DNA from: an uncultured Roseibium sp.
GTDB lineage: Bacteria > Pseudomonadota > Alphaproteobacteria > Rhizobiales > Stappiaceae
Length of the DNA: 64,000 bases
Direction of reading: 5' to 3'
Assembly (NCBI RefSeq): GCF_947499295.1
Contig: NZ_CANMNP010000012.1
Coordinates: 1 to 64,000, forward strand
In this document: in pieces, positions 16,252-25,119 of the stretch
How the letters are laid out: each line of letters starts with the position of its first letter
How positions within the stretch are numbered: the stretch's first letter is position 1
Notes under the pieces: generated by a model
Told to the model about the DNA's origin: nothing
Database searches by the model: none
The model's input: only the letters and a program-made list of their open reading frames with translations
Translations under genes and position numbers: made by a program

Positions 16252-18913
16252 GAAAAAGACGATCAATCAGGACTTCGCCTTTTTCACCGCGCTGTACTTT
16301 TTCGTGCAGACCAACAAGGCGAAGATTAGAACCCGGTTCCGGAAACTGTCAAAGCATCTTCTCGACTTCAACGATCCGGATTTGAATGCTAACGCCTATC
16401 TGCGGCGCCCACAATTTGAGGCGCTGGAGATGTACGTTTTCCTGAAGGAATTTGGCGAGAACCGTCACGTCCATGAGCTTTTCAAGGAGTGGGCGAAAAA
16501 CGAAGGCGTCTTTTACGGCTACCAGACGACGGGAGCGGACAAGACTGGTCAGGGAACCCTCCTCGGCTTCCTGGACCTTGAAGGTGATGATCAGTACGAG
16601 GCGATTTTCGCCAAGATGAGCGAACGCTCGCGCAGCTATCCCAACTACATTTTCGCGCTGACCATGGGCCTGGGCAAAACCATCCTCATGGCGACTTGCA
16701 TTTTCTATGAGTTTCTGCTGGCGAACAAATTCGGCAAGGACACAAAATATTGCCGGAATGCGCTCGTGTTTGCCCCCGACAAAACCGTGCTTCAGTCACT
16801 TCGGGAGATCCAGACATTCGATCTTGCTCAGGTCGTCCCTCCGGAATACGCAAACTTCCTCCGGACGAACCTGAAATTCCACTTTCTTGATGACACTGCA
16901 TCGACGATTGGCGCGCAGGACGGCTCATCCTTCAACATCATCATCTCGAACACCCAGAAAATCATTCTGAAGCGGAAGCAAGCTCGGCCGACGGCCACCG
17001 ACAAGCTTTTTGCGGAGAAGACTGGAACCCTGTCCGAGGTCTATGGCGATCTTTATGACATGATCGGTGCGGACGCTCCGGAAACAGATGCTGACCTCGC
17101 GGTCAATGCCCGCTTTCAACGCATCGCCCGGCTGCCCCAGCTCGGTATCTACGTCGACGAGGCACACCATTCCATGGGTGCCTCGCTGGAAAAGGATCTT
17201 GGTCAGGCTAAACAAAGCTCGGCTCTCAGAACCACAATCGACGAACTGGCGAAAGCTCTGGAAGCCAGAAAAACAAGCGTTGTCGGCTGCTATAATTTCA
17301 CCGGCACGCCATATGTCAAAGACCGGATCATGCCGGAGGTGGTCTACGCCTATGGGCTCAAGGCCGCCATCGACAACAAGTACCTCAAGCAACCCGAATT
17401 TCTGACCTACACGGGCAACATCAAGTCAGAGGACTTTGTCAGGGAGGTCATTACAAGTTTCTGGAATGACGTTGGCGAAATGCGTCATGAGGGGATGCTT
17501 CCGAAGCTCGCCCTCTTCGCCGCCACGATTGACGACCTTCAGCACGACCTCCGGCCGGCAATCGAAAAGGTACTGGACGAACTCGGCATCGCGACCAGCC
17601 GCATACTGGTCAATGTCGGCGACGAAAAACTCACGACCAACGAGGATATTCGTGAGTTCAACCGACTGGACACGCCTGAATCGGAAAAGCAATTCATCCT
17701 GCTCGTCGGCAAGGGCGGCGAAGGCTGGAATTGTCGCTCCCTCTTTGGCGTTGCGCTCTACCGCAAGCCGAAGTCCCGGATTTTCGTTCTCCAATCGACA
17801 ATGCGCTGCCTCCGATCCATAGGTCCGGATCAGGAAACGGGGTTCATCTATCTGTCCCGGGAAAACCAGGACATCCTGGACGACGAGTTGCAGCAGAACT
17901 TCCGCGTAACGACTGAAGAAATTGGCCCGAAGAAAACGGACACCTCGTCCACGGTGGAAATCACTGCCGTTCCTCCCCCAGTAATCATCAAGATGAAACG
18001 ACATCAGGAGCTTTATCGGACGGTCAAAAAAGACAACCCGGAGCCGGTTGCCGTGGATCTATCCGACCATGCGATGGAACAGTTCCGCGTCACTCTGGAG
18101 CGCAGAATCCATCTCCGTGACAGACCTACGTCTGTGGAAGACATTACTGACCGCCAGTCGCACAAGACCTATAGTCGCCTCACCTTGGTCGGTGAACTGG
18201 CGAGATACTTCTCAGGGGACGGCATATCGCCATTCGACATCGAGGAAGCCCTTGAAGAGATCGACGGCGGCTTGGATGCCCTCGTTGAAGCCGTGAACAA
18301 GTACAACGACGTCATCTATGACATCCTTGTACCCCGGCTGTTCCATGCGTTTTTTGAGGTAGAGAAATTCCAACGGTCCGTCGACGAAGAGGTCGAGCTG
18401 ATCCGCGGATACAACGCGTCTTCGAACAAGTTACCGACCTTCACGATGAAAGCGCAAGAACACCTCGTTGCCCGTCGCGATTATCCGGAGTTCGACGGGC
18501 TACGCGCCAAATCCTTCCACCTCGATGCCTATTGCTTCGACAGCAATCCGGAAGTCGACTTTTTCAAGCGTGTCCTGAAGGACGGGAAGACCGAGAAGAT
18601 CTATTTCACCGGGATGCTTGTTCATGGGCAGTCCGGGTTTCAGGTCTATTACATCCACCCTGAGTCCCACACCGTGTGCAGCTATCATCCGGACTTCCTA
18701 GTCTATCGCGACGACGGCAAAGCCCATCTCATTGAGATCAAGGCAAACTGGAAAAAGGAAGATCCGGTCGTCCTGGCCAAGAAAGAGGCCGCCGAACGGC
18801 TAGCTGAGGGGAACATCTTCGAATACGCGCTCGTGACGGCCGAACAATTCGACGGCTTTTTGAGTGAAAGTGGTTGGGAGCAGTTTGAGCCAGAGAAAAC
18901 TCTGACAATTTAG
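16244..18913 (+). CDS. Type III restriction subunit (Res), DEAD/DEAH helicase-nuclease
   Basis: An 889-residue SF2 translocase-endonuclease. Walker A MGLGKT is at about residues 140-146, DEAHH at 305-309, NFTGTP (motif III) near 350, and a helicase C-terminal block VGKGGEGWNCRSLFGVALYR. The C-terminus has the nuclease signature YHPDFLVY then HLIEIKAN (about residues 811-832), a PD-(D/E)XK core. ATG 16244 follows GGGAGGG and overlaps the mod stop by 8 nt, so translation is coupled. The gene is intact. It is expected to cut unmodified DNA together with Mod. Confidence 0.9.
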   Translation: MPKKKTINQDFAFFTALYFFVQTNKAKIRTRFRKLSKHLLDFNDPDLNANAYLRRPQFEALEMYVFLKEFGENRHVHELFKEWAKNEGVFYGYQTTGADKTGQGTLLGFLDLEGDDQYEAIFAKMSERSRSYPNYIFALTMGLGKTILMATCIFYEFLLANKFGKDTKYCRNALVFAPDKTVLQSLREIQTFDLAQVVPPEYANFLRTNLKFHFLDDTASTIGAQDGSSFNIIISNTQKIILKRKQARPTATDKLFAEKTGTLSEVYGDLYDMIGADAPETDADLAVNARFQRIARLPQLGIYVDEAHHSMGASLEKDLGQAKQSSALRTTIDELAKALEARKTSVVGCYNFTGTPYVKDRIMPEVVYAYGLKAAIDNKYLKQPEFLTYTGNIKSEDFVREVITSFWNDVGEMRHEGMLPKLALFAATIDDLQHDLRPAIEKVLDELGIATSRILVNVGDEKLTTNEDIREFNRLDTPESEKQFILLVGKGGEGWNCRSLFGVALYRKPKSRIFVLQSTMRCLRSIGPDQETGFIYLSRENQDILDDELQQNFRVTTEEIGPKKTDTSSTVEITAVPPPVIIKMKRHQELYRTVKKDNPEPVAVDLSDHAMEQFRVTLERRIHLRDRPTSVEDITDRQSHKTYSRLTLVGELARYFSGDGISPFDIEEALEEIDGGLDALVEAVNKYNDVIYDILVPRLFHAFFEVEKFQRSVDEEVELIRGYNASSNKLPTFTMKAQEHLVARRDYPEFDGLRAKSFHLDAYCFDSNPEVDFFKRVLKDGKTEKIYFTGMLVHGQSGFQVYYIHPESHTVCSYHPDFLVYRDDGKAHLIEIKANWKKEDPVVLAKKEAAERLAEGNIFEYALVTAEQFDGFLSESGWEQFEPEKTLTI

Positions 18914-19309
18914 ACAGCGACGTACCCTATACGTCATAAGGCCTGACGTTGCCATGTACCCCAGCCGTCCGCGGCGGCGCAGCTACGCGGGCAGGTGCAT
19001 GACGGCAGTGCCTCAGCGCTATCACTGACCACAAAACGTGAACAAAATCACTTCTTTACACCGGACGTCTATCGGCGCTAATCTACCCGAGCTACTGATG
19101 AAGTTGTGCCTACGAGCCGCGATTTTGCCTTCATGATGTAGCGCTTCAGACAAAACGACCAACGCGCATGCTGGTAGAAGGCCGATTCGCAAGGTTGAGA
19201 AGCTCTGCAGAGCGCTGCCAGTTGCATTTTAGCCCAGAATTCAATGGGCAGGGATGCACTGTGCTTGCTCGCTAGCGATGCCATCATGTCTGCCCTCATA
19301 AGGAAAGAT
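18914..19309. other. Intergenic stretch between restriction operon and replication module
   Basis: 396 bp. A 6-bp inverted repeat GACGTA-CCCTA-TACGTC at 18919-18935 follows the res stop but has no T-run, so it is a weak terminator or operator. Upstream of the AlpA-like gene I see no clear promoter. No other gene or RNA is apparent. Confidence 0.4.
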
Positions 19310-19546
19310 ATGATGGAATCGATTTTCCACTTACCTAGTCTGAACGCTGCGCCTGGAACAACGGCCGAGCGCCTGCTTAATTTGAAGGAGGCTGCCGAAG
19401 CCATTGGCGCGCATTACTGGCAGCTTCAACGCGCGGTAAAACGTGGCGACATTCCCAGCTACACGCCCTTCAACTCACGGAAACTCGTCAAGCTTTCTGA
19501 AGTGATCGCTTACATCGATTCCTGCCGTCAGGGAGGTGTCGAGTGA
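19310..19546 (+). CDS. AlpA/excisionase-like DNA-binding protein
   Basis: A 78-residue protein whose RLLNLKEAAEAIGAHYWQLQ, then RAVKRGDIPSY, is the winged-HTH pattern of excisionase and AlpA-type regulators. The start at 19310 (or the ATG at 19313) is preferred over the longer frame from 19244 because AAGGA lies 5-8 nt upstream. Its stop overlaps the primase start (TGATG at 19544-19548). Such proteins control excision or element gene expression; which one applies here is not shown. Confidence 0.7.
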   Translation: MMESIFHLPSLNAAPGTTAERLLNLKEAAEAIGAHYWQLQRAVKRGDIPSYTPFNSRKLVKLSEVIAYIDSCRQGGVE

Positions 19547-21930
19547 TGGATAATATCGATGAGCTTTTCGAGGACGCCGAGAACATTTTCCGGAACTACG
19601 ACCCGCTCTATGATGGCCTTGGATTTTCATGCACCCCTGTTGAACGTGGCGACAAAAAACCCCTAGTAAAGGGTTGGACGAAGAAAAAGAATATGGCCGC
19701 CAGTGAGCGGGAAGAGCTCCGCCAGAAATATCCGAATGCTAGTATCGGGGTTCTCGCAGATACCCCCTTGCCGAACGGCAATGTATTTGGCTTCGTCGAC
19801 GTTGATCATCCGGGATTTACCGAATTCAGTCGCCGTCTCACAAGTCCAGTCTCCAGTAAGATCGGACAGAAGGGCATCACCACATTCTGTCAGTTTAAGG
19901 TAGGTACGAAGAGTAAGAAAGTTCGACAGAAAGGGGCGAACGCACCGACAATTGAGCTTATGGCATCGTCGGGGATGACGGTGCTTCCGCCGTCAAGGCA
20001 TCCATATGGTGTAAGATATCGCTGGGAAGGCAAGCCGCTTTATGAAGTCGATCCATGTGACCTGCCGGTGTTAGGTGACACGCAAATTGAGTTGTTGGCC
20101 AAAGTCGGCTCCCACCCTGCCGCTCTTGCGATTGCCGAGGGCGGACCAGACCTAAAAGCGCACGACTTGATGCTGGCACTTACATCGTCCGGCATTGCTA
20201 TACTCGGCCTAGACCTTAAATGGATGGCGCATTGCTTGAATGGGCTCCTTCCCGAAGGATATCGCGGGAATACTGCCGACGAAACACTTGGGATGCTGGA
20301 GAGCGCTCGGGCAAAGCAACTGGGCGGTGGTGATGCGAAAAATCCGGCATACGATCCGGGTGAATTGGGTCCGATCCCTTTGGGCTATCTTTCAGACGGT
20401 CGCTTCGTGCTCTTTGAACAAACCCGTCATTTGGTGATCGTCGAAACAAGCACCAGACTGATGAGCGTTGGCACGTTACTGAATCTTGCACCCGCTGAAT
20501 TCTGGCAGAAAAGCTTCCCAGCAAAGAAAGGGATCGATGTACCGGGAGCGGCCATCACGCTAATCTCAGCTGGCCGCGCCAAGGGCGGTTTTGATGAGAG
20601 CACAGTTCGCGGACGCGGCGTCTATGTCGAAAATGGTCAAGTTATCCGAAACTTCGGTGGTAATATTCCGAGTAGCGCGAACTACACTTACGTTTGCCCA
20701 ATCCCACTAAGGATTGAAGCCGACGGTAAGCAGGTTGGTCCGGCTGCCGTCCTCAGGTTTCTCCAGCTATTCAACTTCGCATCACCTAGTGCGGCCTATC
20801 TCTTGTTCGGTTGGCTCGCATCCGCCGTTATCTGTGGGGCTCTTGATTGGCGAACTCATGTCTTCATTACGGGGGCCAAAAATACGGGCAAAACGACACT
20901 CGTGAACGCCCTACGCAACCTTATTGATAAAATCGTTGTCGCGCTGGACGGCCAGAGCACCGAAGCGGGCATCCGCCAGAAGCTAGGACCCGACAGCCGC
21001 CCCGTAATGTTAGATGAGTTCGAGAGCGATCAGAACCTTGGAAGAATGCGGGCGGTCATCAAACTGATCCGCAGTGCGTCATCAGGGAATCTTGCGATTG
21101 CACGCGGCACTCCTGAGGGGAAGGCGCTGGAGTTCAACATCCGAGCTAGTTTCCTTCTTGCTGCCATAAACCCAATGGCGGTTACTGCTGCCGACCGTTC
21201 ACGTATTGTGAACCTTGCCCTCAAAAAGCACGACAACGACACGTCGCGTGCACGCCAGATTGCCGAGTTGAGTCAGCAGTTCGAGGATACAAGCGCAAAC
21301 TGGTGCCTAGGGGCGATGGACCTTACGGCGGAAATTCTAGCCAGTATTAAAACGCTGCAACGCGTCTTCCCGCCTTGTGACAGCCGTCATGCCCTTAACA
21401 TGTCCACCTTACTTGGCGCTGCTTGGACCATGTTGAACAATCGCGAAATCGATGAACAGGCTGCAGAGGCGCTCATTCAAGAACATTTCCCGATTATCGA
21501 CGAGCTTGCGGAGGCCCATGAACAGGATGACGCCATCGAGTGTTGGAATGCTTTGCTTGAATACGCGCCGCAAAGTGGTGGTGAGGTCCAACTCCTTGGC
21601 GAAGTATTGGCCGAGATTAAGAAACTGTCGAAACCCAACCGCGACCGCCACAATGATGGAAATAGCCTACAGTCCCTTACGATTTTTATAGAACGCCTTG
21701 GAATGAAATGGGAGGGCAACGGGCTCATCGTCGCCAACTCACATCGCGCTCTCAAGGACGTATATCGGGGAACGCAGTGGGAAGCCGGAAATTGGGCTGA
21801 CTCTTTGCGACGGTTGCCGGGCGCTGAAGCCACGAAACAGAAGCGCTTTTCGGAGAAGGTGCGTTCCCTCGGAACCTTCATTCCAGCTGAACAAATCCCC
21901 GATTGGGATAAACCCGAGCTCAAATTCTAG
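19546..21930 (+). CDS. Element replication protein: primase-polymerase and helicase
   Basis: A 794-residue protein. The first 180 residues look like a primase-polymerase (AEP) domain: GLGFSCTPVERGDKKPLVKG, FGFVDVDHPGF and a VLPPSRHPYGVRYRWEG block. A helicase ATPase follows, with Walker A GAKNTGKTT at about residues 441-449 and VMLDEFES as Walker B near 487-494. This architecture serves initiation and unwinding in satellites and plasmids. GGGAGG precedes the ATG, which overlaps the AlpA-like stop, so the two genes are coupled. The iteron-like array lies just after it. Replication of the excised island is the likely role. Confidence 0.78.
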   Translation: MDNIDELFEDAENIFRNYDPLYDGLGFSCTPVERGDKKPLVKGWTKKKNMAASEREELRQKYPNASIGVLADTPLPNGNVFGFVDVDHPGFTEFSRRLTSPVSSKIGQKGITTFCQFKVGTKSKKVRQKGANAPTIELMASSGMTVLPPSRHPYGVRYRWEGKPLYEVDPCDLPVLGDTQIELLAKVGSHPAALAIAEGGPDLKAHDLMLALTSSGIAILGLDLKWMAHCLNGLLPEGYRGNTADETLGMLESARAKQLGGGDAKNPAYDPGELGPIPLGYLSDGRFVLFEQTRHLVIVETSTRLMSVGTLLNLAPAEFWQKSFPAKKGIDVPGAAITLISAGRAKGGFDESTVRGRGVYVENGQVIRNFGGNIPSSANYTYVCPIPLRIEADGKQVGPAAVLRFLQLFNFASPSAAYLLFGWLASAVICGALDWRTHVFITGAKNTGKTTLVNALRNLIDKIVVALDGQSTEAGIRQKLGPDSRPVMLDEFESDQNLGRMRAVIKLIRSASSGNLAIARGTPEGKALEFNIRASFLLAAINPMAVTAADRSRIVNLALKKHDNDTSRARQIAELSQQFEDTSANWCLGAMDLTAEILASIKTLQRVFPPCDSRHALNMSTLLGAAWTMLNNREIDEQAAEALIQEHFPIIDELAEAHEQDDAIECWNALLEYAPQSGGEVQLLGEVLAEIKKLSKPNRDRHNDGNSLQSLTIFIERLGMKWEGNGLIVANSHRALKDVYRGTQWEAGNWADSLRRLPGAEATKQKRFSEKVRSLGTFIPAEQIPDWDKPELKF

Positions 21931-21933
21931 CCT

Positions 21934-22121
21934 GTCACGCCGTCACGTCACGTCACGCCACCTGCGTAGGCCTACCGGCAGTGGCGCAGGCAGCCGCAAT
22001 TTGGAATCGAAACTATTTAATCCCTCATGCGTGAGTAATTGGAAAGATAACCAAGGGTGACGGGGCCACGGCTACAGTGCAGCCGTGCGTGGTATGCCCA
22101 TGACGTGACGTGACGCGTGAC
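21934..22121. other. Candidate replication origin with inverted GTCAC arrays
   Basis: GTCAC occurs four times at 21934, 21942, 21947 and 21952. The reverse complement GTGAC occurs at 22105, 22110 and 22117, with ATGAC at 22100. The two arrays nearly mirror each other and flank about 145 bp holding an A+T-rich stretch (around 22000-22045) and a CTCATGCGTGAG palindrome at 22024-22035. Position directly after the primase-helicase gene fits an origin. It is a sequence pattern only; a transcriptional regulator site is the alternative. Confidence 0.5.
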
Positions 22122-22212
22122 ATGGAAGTGCGATTTCAACCTAGTTGAGCGTGGAATCCGAAATCCAGAAGGCCGCGACCTTTTGCGGCCTCTCCAATCA
22201 AACCGCGGCAGA

Positions 22213-22231
22213 GGTTACCGGTGCGGTTACC
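22213..22231. promoter_or_regulatory. Paired GGTTACC sites in front of integrase
   Basis: GGTTACC at 22213-22219 and 22225-22231, spaced 12 bp. Reverse-complemented they give GGTAACCGCACCGGTAACC, closely related to the 17-bp motifs near both island ends (6841 and 26283). They lie 104 bp before the integrase ATG, so integrase or excisionase could autoregulate here. Inference from motif sharing. Confidence 0.5.
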
Positions 22232-22334
22232 GCTGTGGTCGTTTCGTGCGCCTTCTGAGGTCTTCGGCGATTACTTGTGCGGGTTACGCCGCCGTGTTTT
22301 CCTCGTCGTTTTTTCATTTGGAAAGAGCAAGATC

Positions 22335-23582
22335 ATGAAAAGTTTCAATGTTTCAATCACTTCAACTACGCGGCGTCGGAAACTGAAAGACGGAACCATT
22401 GCCGCCTATCCAAGATGGAACTGCGACTATCGGGATCCCAATACAAACCAGCGACATCGACCTGCTTTTAAGCTGAAAAAGGACGCAGAAGCATATAGGA
22501 ACGCGCTGCTGCTTAAAGTCGCGGAAGGAAACTTCTTCGACGAACGCAAAGCTCCAACTGTCGCAGAAGCTATCGATCATTGGCTTGGTACGAAAGACGG
22601 CAGCGTCAAAGCATCGACGCTGAAGGGCTACAAGGTCGTGGCGAACGGCGCGATCCGTGGGCCTCTGCTTATCGGTACCAAGCAAGAACGTGCGGACTAC
22701 ACCGAGAATGGTATTGCCCCTAAAGGTGCTCGCTTCATCAAACTTCTCGGGCACCTGAAGCTGACGGACCTGAACACGGCCATGATCCGCGCGTGGCACA
22801 AGACTGTCTCCGAGCAGTGCGGGGCTTATACGGCGAACAGGGCCAAATCTCACCTAGAGTCAATCTTGGCGTTGGCCGAGGAAGACTTCGGCGTCCGCGC
22901 GCCTTCTATGCCGACTGGCCTCCCGCGTGCACGACATAAGCAGAAGAAGGTCATCCTAACCCCTGAACATATCGCCAAGCTGGTAGCTGCGGCCAAGGAC
23001 GATCCTGAACACGGCGTCTACTACGCCTTCGCTTTCCTCGCCGGAACCAGGCCGTCCGAGCAACTGGGTCTCTTGTGGAGCGAAGTGGATTTCGAGCGCG
23101 GTGTCATTCGCATTCGCCGAATTCAGGAGCGCGACGGCTCGCTAACGGAAATGACGAAGACGGAAGCCGGGACACGGGACGTCCCCATGAGCGCTGTTCT
23201 GCGTGATATGTTGCTTGATTGGCGCGTTCGTTGCCCGAGGAACGGCAAGGAGCTTCACCGCGTCTTTCCTGGCCCTGGAAGGCTGCAGGAGTGGCCGAAG
23301 CCGCGTCTTGGAGGCGGTGGACCTCTGCTCTACCAGAATTTCCGGAAACGCTATTGGGCTCCCGCCTTTAAAAAGCTTGGCCTACCCTACGTGACGCCGC
23401 ACTCCGCACGCCACTCCTTCATTTCAACCCTGCAAGCGCAGGGAATTGAGGTCGGACTGGTCGCGCAGATCGCCGGTCATGCCAATCCAACCGTGACGCT
23501 TAGTCACTACACACAAGCCGTTCGAAACGGCAGCGCTGCTATTGAGGCGCTGGATAGGGCCTACGGAACTCAAACAAATTAG
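22335..23582 (+). CDS. Tyrosine recombinase (island integrase)
   Basis: A 415-residue phage-type integrase. The catalytic residues are visible: Arg239 in AGTRPSEQ, His356 and Arg359 in HSARHS, His382 in GHAN, and Tyr392 in SHYTQ. The N-terminal part holds an AP2-like arm-binding segment (PRWNCDYRDPNTNQRHRPAF) and a SAM-like core-binding domain. The start at 22335 is preferred; the frame is open to 22221 but the added N-terminus is not integrase-like. It carries out recombination at the tRNA-Gly anticodon-loop repeat. A DUF3223-like gene follows after 6 bp. Confidence 0.92.
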   Translation: MKSFNVSITSTTRRRKLKDGTIAAYPRWNCDYRDPNTNQRHRPAFKLKKDAEAYRNALLLKVAEGNFFDERKAPTVAEAIDHWLGTKDGSVKASTLKGYKVVANGAIRGPLLIGTKQERADYTENGIAPKGARFIKLLGHLKLTDLNTAMIRAWHKTVSEQCGAYTANRAKSHLESILALAEEDFGVRAPSMPTGLPRARHKQKKVILTPEHIAKLVAAAKDDPEHGVYYAFAFLAGTRPSEQLGLLWSEVDFERGVIRIRRIQERDGSLTEMTKTEAGTRDVPMSAVLRDMLLDWRVRCPRNGKELHRVFPGPGRLQEWPKPRLGGGGPLLYQNFRKRYWAPAFKKLGLPYVTPHSARHSFISTLQAQGIEVGLVAQIAGHANPTVTLSHYTQAVRNGSAAIEALDRAYGTQTN

Positions 23583-23588
23583 GAGTTA

Positions 23589-23909
23589 ATGGTTATGGGA
23601 ATCGTTGTTGAAATCGGTGGGATGTCGTTTCCCTCAAAAAAGGCACTAAAACTCAAATGCCGAGAAATATTGCGCAAAGATGAGCAGGGAACTGAAATTA
23701 CAGGTGATGACGCCAAAATCGTCGATGCAATACTGAAGGGACGCCCCGATAAGCTAGCTGAAATCGGTTCTAAAAAAGTGGTTCGCTACCTTCGAATAAA
23801 ACACCCGCACAACACTCCGTGCTTCTCTGCTGAACTGGATGACGGTTCAATCATCCACTTCAGTTTCATGAAATTCATCACTGCCTATCCGGAAGCCACG
23901 GTAGCGTAG
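23589..23909 (+). CDS. DUF3223 (DCL-like) family protein
   Basis: A 106-residue protein with the pattern MSFPSKKALKLKCREIL at the start and TPCFSAELDDGSIIHFSFMK at the end, resembling DUF3223 proteins related to plant DCL. Function in bacteria is unknown. AGGAG overlaps the integrase stop and fits either ATG (23589 or 23595). It is probably co-transcribed with the integrase. The family call is from memory of the pattern. Confidence 0.6.
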   Translation: MVMGIVVEIGGMSFPSKKALKLKCREILRKDEQGTEITGDDAKIVDAILKGRPDKLAEIGSKKVVRYLRIKHPHNTPCFSAELDDGSIIHFSFMKFITAYPEATVA

Positions 23910-24067
23910 GCGGTGCGGGGCACAGGTATATACGCTGCGCCCTGTCCGCCGTACGTACGCTGGTGGGGTCAGCTTCCTGCGGCCCCTGCTACCGCCCAGT
24001 TACAGTGGCCGCCCCTACGCGCTGCCGCCACGGGAACGCCATGTGGAATGCCTGCAAAACCTAGCTT

Positions 24068-24093
24068 AATTATCTGATATTATGCAGATAATT
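24068..24093. promoter_or_regulatory. 9-bp inverted repeat upstream of 54-residue gene
   Basis: AATTATCTG (24068-24076) and CAGATAATT (24085-24093) are perfect inverted arms with an 8-bp A+T-rich spacer, in an otherwise G+C-rich gap, 53 bp before the small gene at 24146. There is no T-run, so an operator is more likely than a terminator. It does not match the XRE operator at 25879. Confidence 0.45.
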
Positions 24094-24145
24094 GCGCCAG
24101 AATTCTTGCCGTGTTTTCCTGTCCTGTTCAGCACAGGAGATCGCC

Positions 24146-24310
24146 ATGAAGGTCTTGGTTAGAGACAAGCGCACCAACAAAGAGAAATGGCTTCCTTTGG
24201 AAAAGGCAGCGGAACTGATGCGCCTCGCCGCTGTGGAACTTGAGTGGGCGTTTGAAGAATTCGGGCAATGTGAGTGCGAAGACCACATTGCCATCGACCA
24301 GAAATGGTAG
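24146..24310 (+). CDS. Small acidic protein of unknown function
   Basis: A 54-residue protein starting MKVLVRDKRTNKEKWLPLEK. It looks mainly helical and acidic in the second half, with two Cys (CECED). AGGAG lies 7 nt before this ATG, which favours it over the longer frame from 24092. I do not recognise it. Its size and isolation suggest a small accessory or anti-defence-type protein, but nothing supports a function. Confidence 0.5.
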   Translation: MKVLVRDKRTNKEKWLPLEKAAELMRLAAVELEWAFEEFGQCECEDHIAIDQKW

Positions 24311-24507
24311 GCTGACGCAGGACAGCTAGTCCAACAAAGCGCGGACGTCAGCAACACTGGCGCTCGCGCAATTGTATGCGCCCGCTTTCCGGGGGAATTG
24401 GGTCGACCCTCTCCCCATGTTCGATGGGACCCGCGAACGCTGCCGGAGGACCCGTTCAGACCTGGGACGCTCGTCACACCATATGCTTAAGTACGTCAAA
24501 GCCGAAT

Positions 24508-25062
24508 TCACTCAATGCGGTAGTCGACTGAACTGGCTCCAACATCAACAACTCGCAGCGCCCTGCCGGACACCTTCATGCTTTGCCCCTTGCCGAGACT
24601 GAACTGGATTGGGCGTGACTGCGTAGCGTATTGCGACGATCCGCGCGCCGGAATGAATTTGTAAGAGGTTGACGTGGCCGTCCCCGAAACCGGCACTGTT
24701 CCAACGGTTCCGCTGATGTTTGTATGAGTAGTGCTCGGATGTACGACAGGTGTTTCAGTCATGGTGGTTGCGTCGCTTGTGACGGCGACATCCGTTCGCT
24801 CGAACACCGCTTTTCCTCCGCGCGTACCTACATAGCGAACGGTCGTTCCGCCTGCGCTAGTGGTGCGTCCGAATACATCGGCTTGGCCAAAAGCGTTTGG
24901 AAGTGAGCGCCGAGATTGGAACTTCATGACGACGTCACCTGGGCCCGCTGTCTTTGTAGCTTGGGTAACTGGCGTTACAAGCTTGGTCTTGGTTTCCACT
25001 GAATTGCAGGCAGTGAGCCCAAACGCAATTAGCGCGACGCTGATAGCAAGTTTGTTAGGCAT
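24508..25062 (-). CDS. Putative lipoprotein
   Basis: A 184-residue protein with a type II signal peptide: MPNKLAISVALIAFGLTAC, where LTAC is the lipobox and Cys19 the lipidated residue. The mature part is Thr/Ser-rich and repeats TxT-type segments, with no known domain. GGGAAAGAA precedes the ATG at 25062. It is likely attached to the outer membrane. A surface lipoprotein on a mobile island could alter phage adsorption, but that is speculation. Confidence 0.7.
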   Translation of the reverse strand: MPNKLAISVALIAFGLTACNSVETKTKLVTPVTQATKTAGPGDVVMKFQSRRSLPNAFGQADVFGRTTSAGGTTVRYVGTRGGKAVFERTDVAVTSDATTMTETPVVHPSTTHTNISGTVGTVPVSGTATSTSYKFIPARGSSQYATQSRPIQFSLGKGQSMKVSGRALRVVDVGASSVDYRIE

Positions 25063-25119
25063 TTCTTTCCCTAAGCGATTGAAGAAAAACAAAAATCGAA
25101 ACACGTGGAAAAATCACCG

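Noticed and set aside
21934..22121. CRISPR array
   Set aside because: The GTCAC units are 5 bp and lack unique spacers of regular length.
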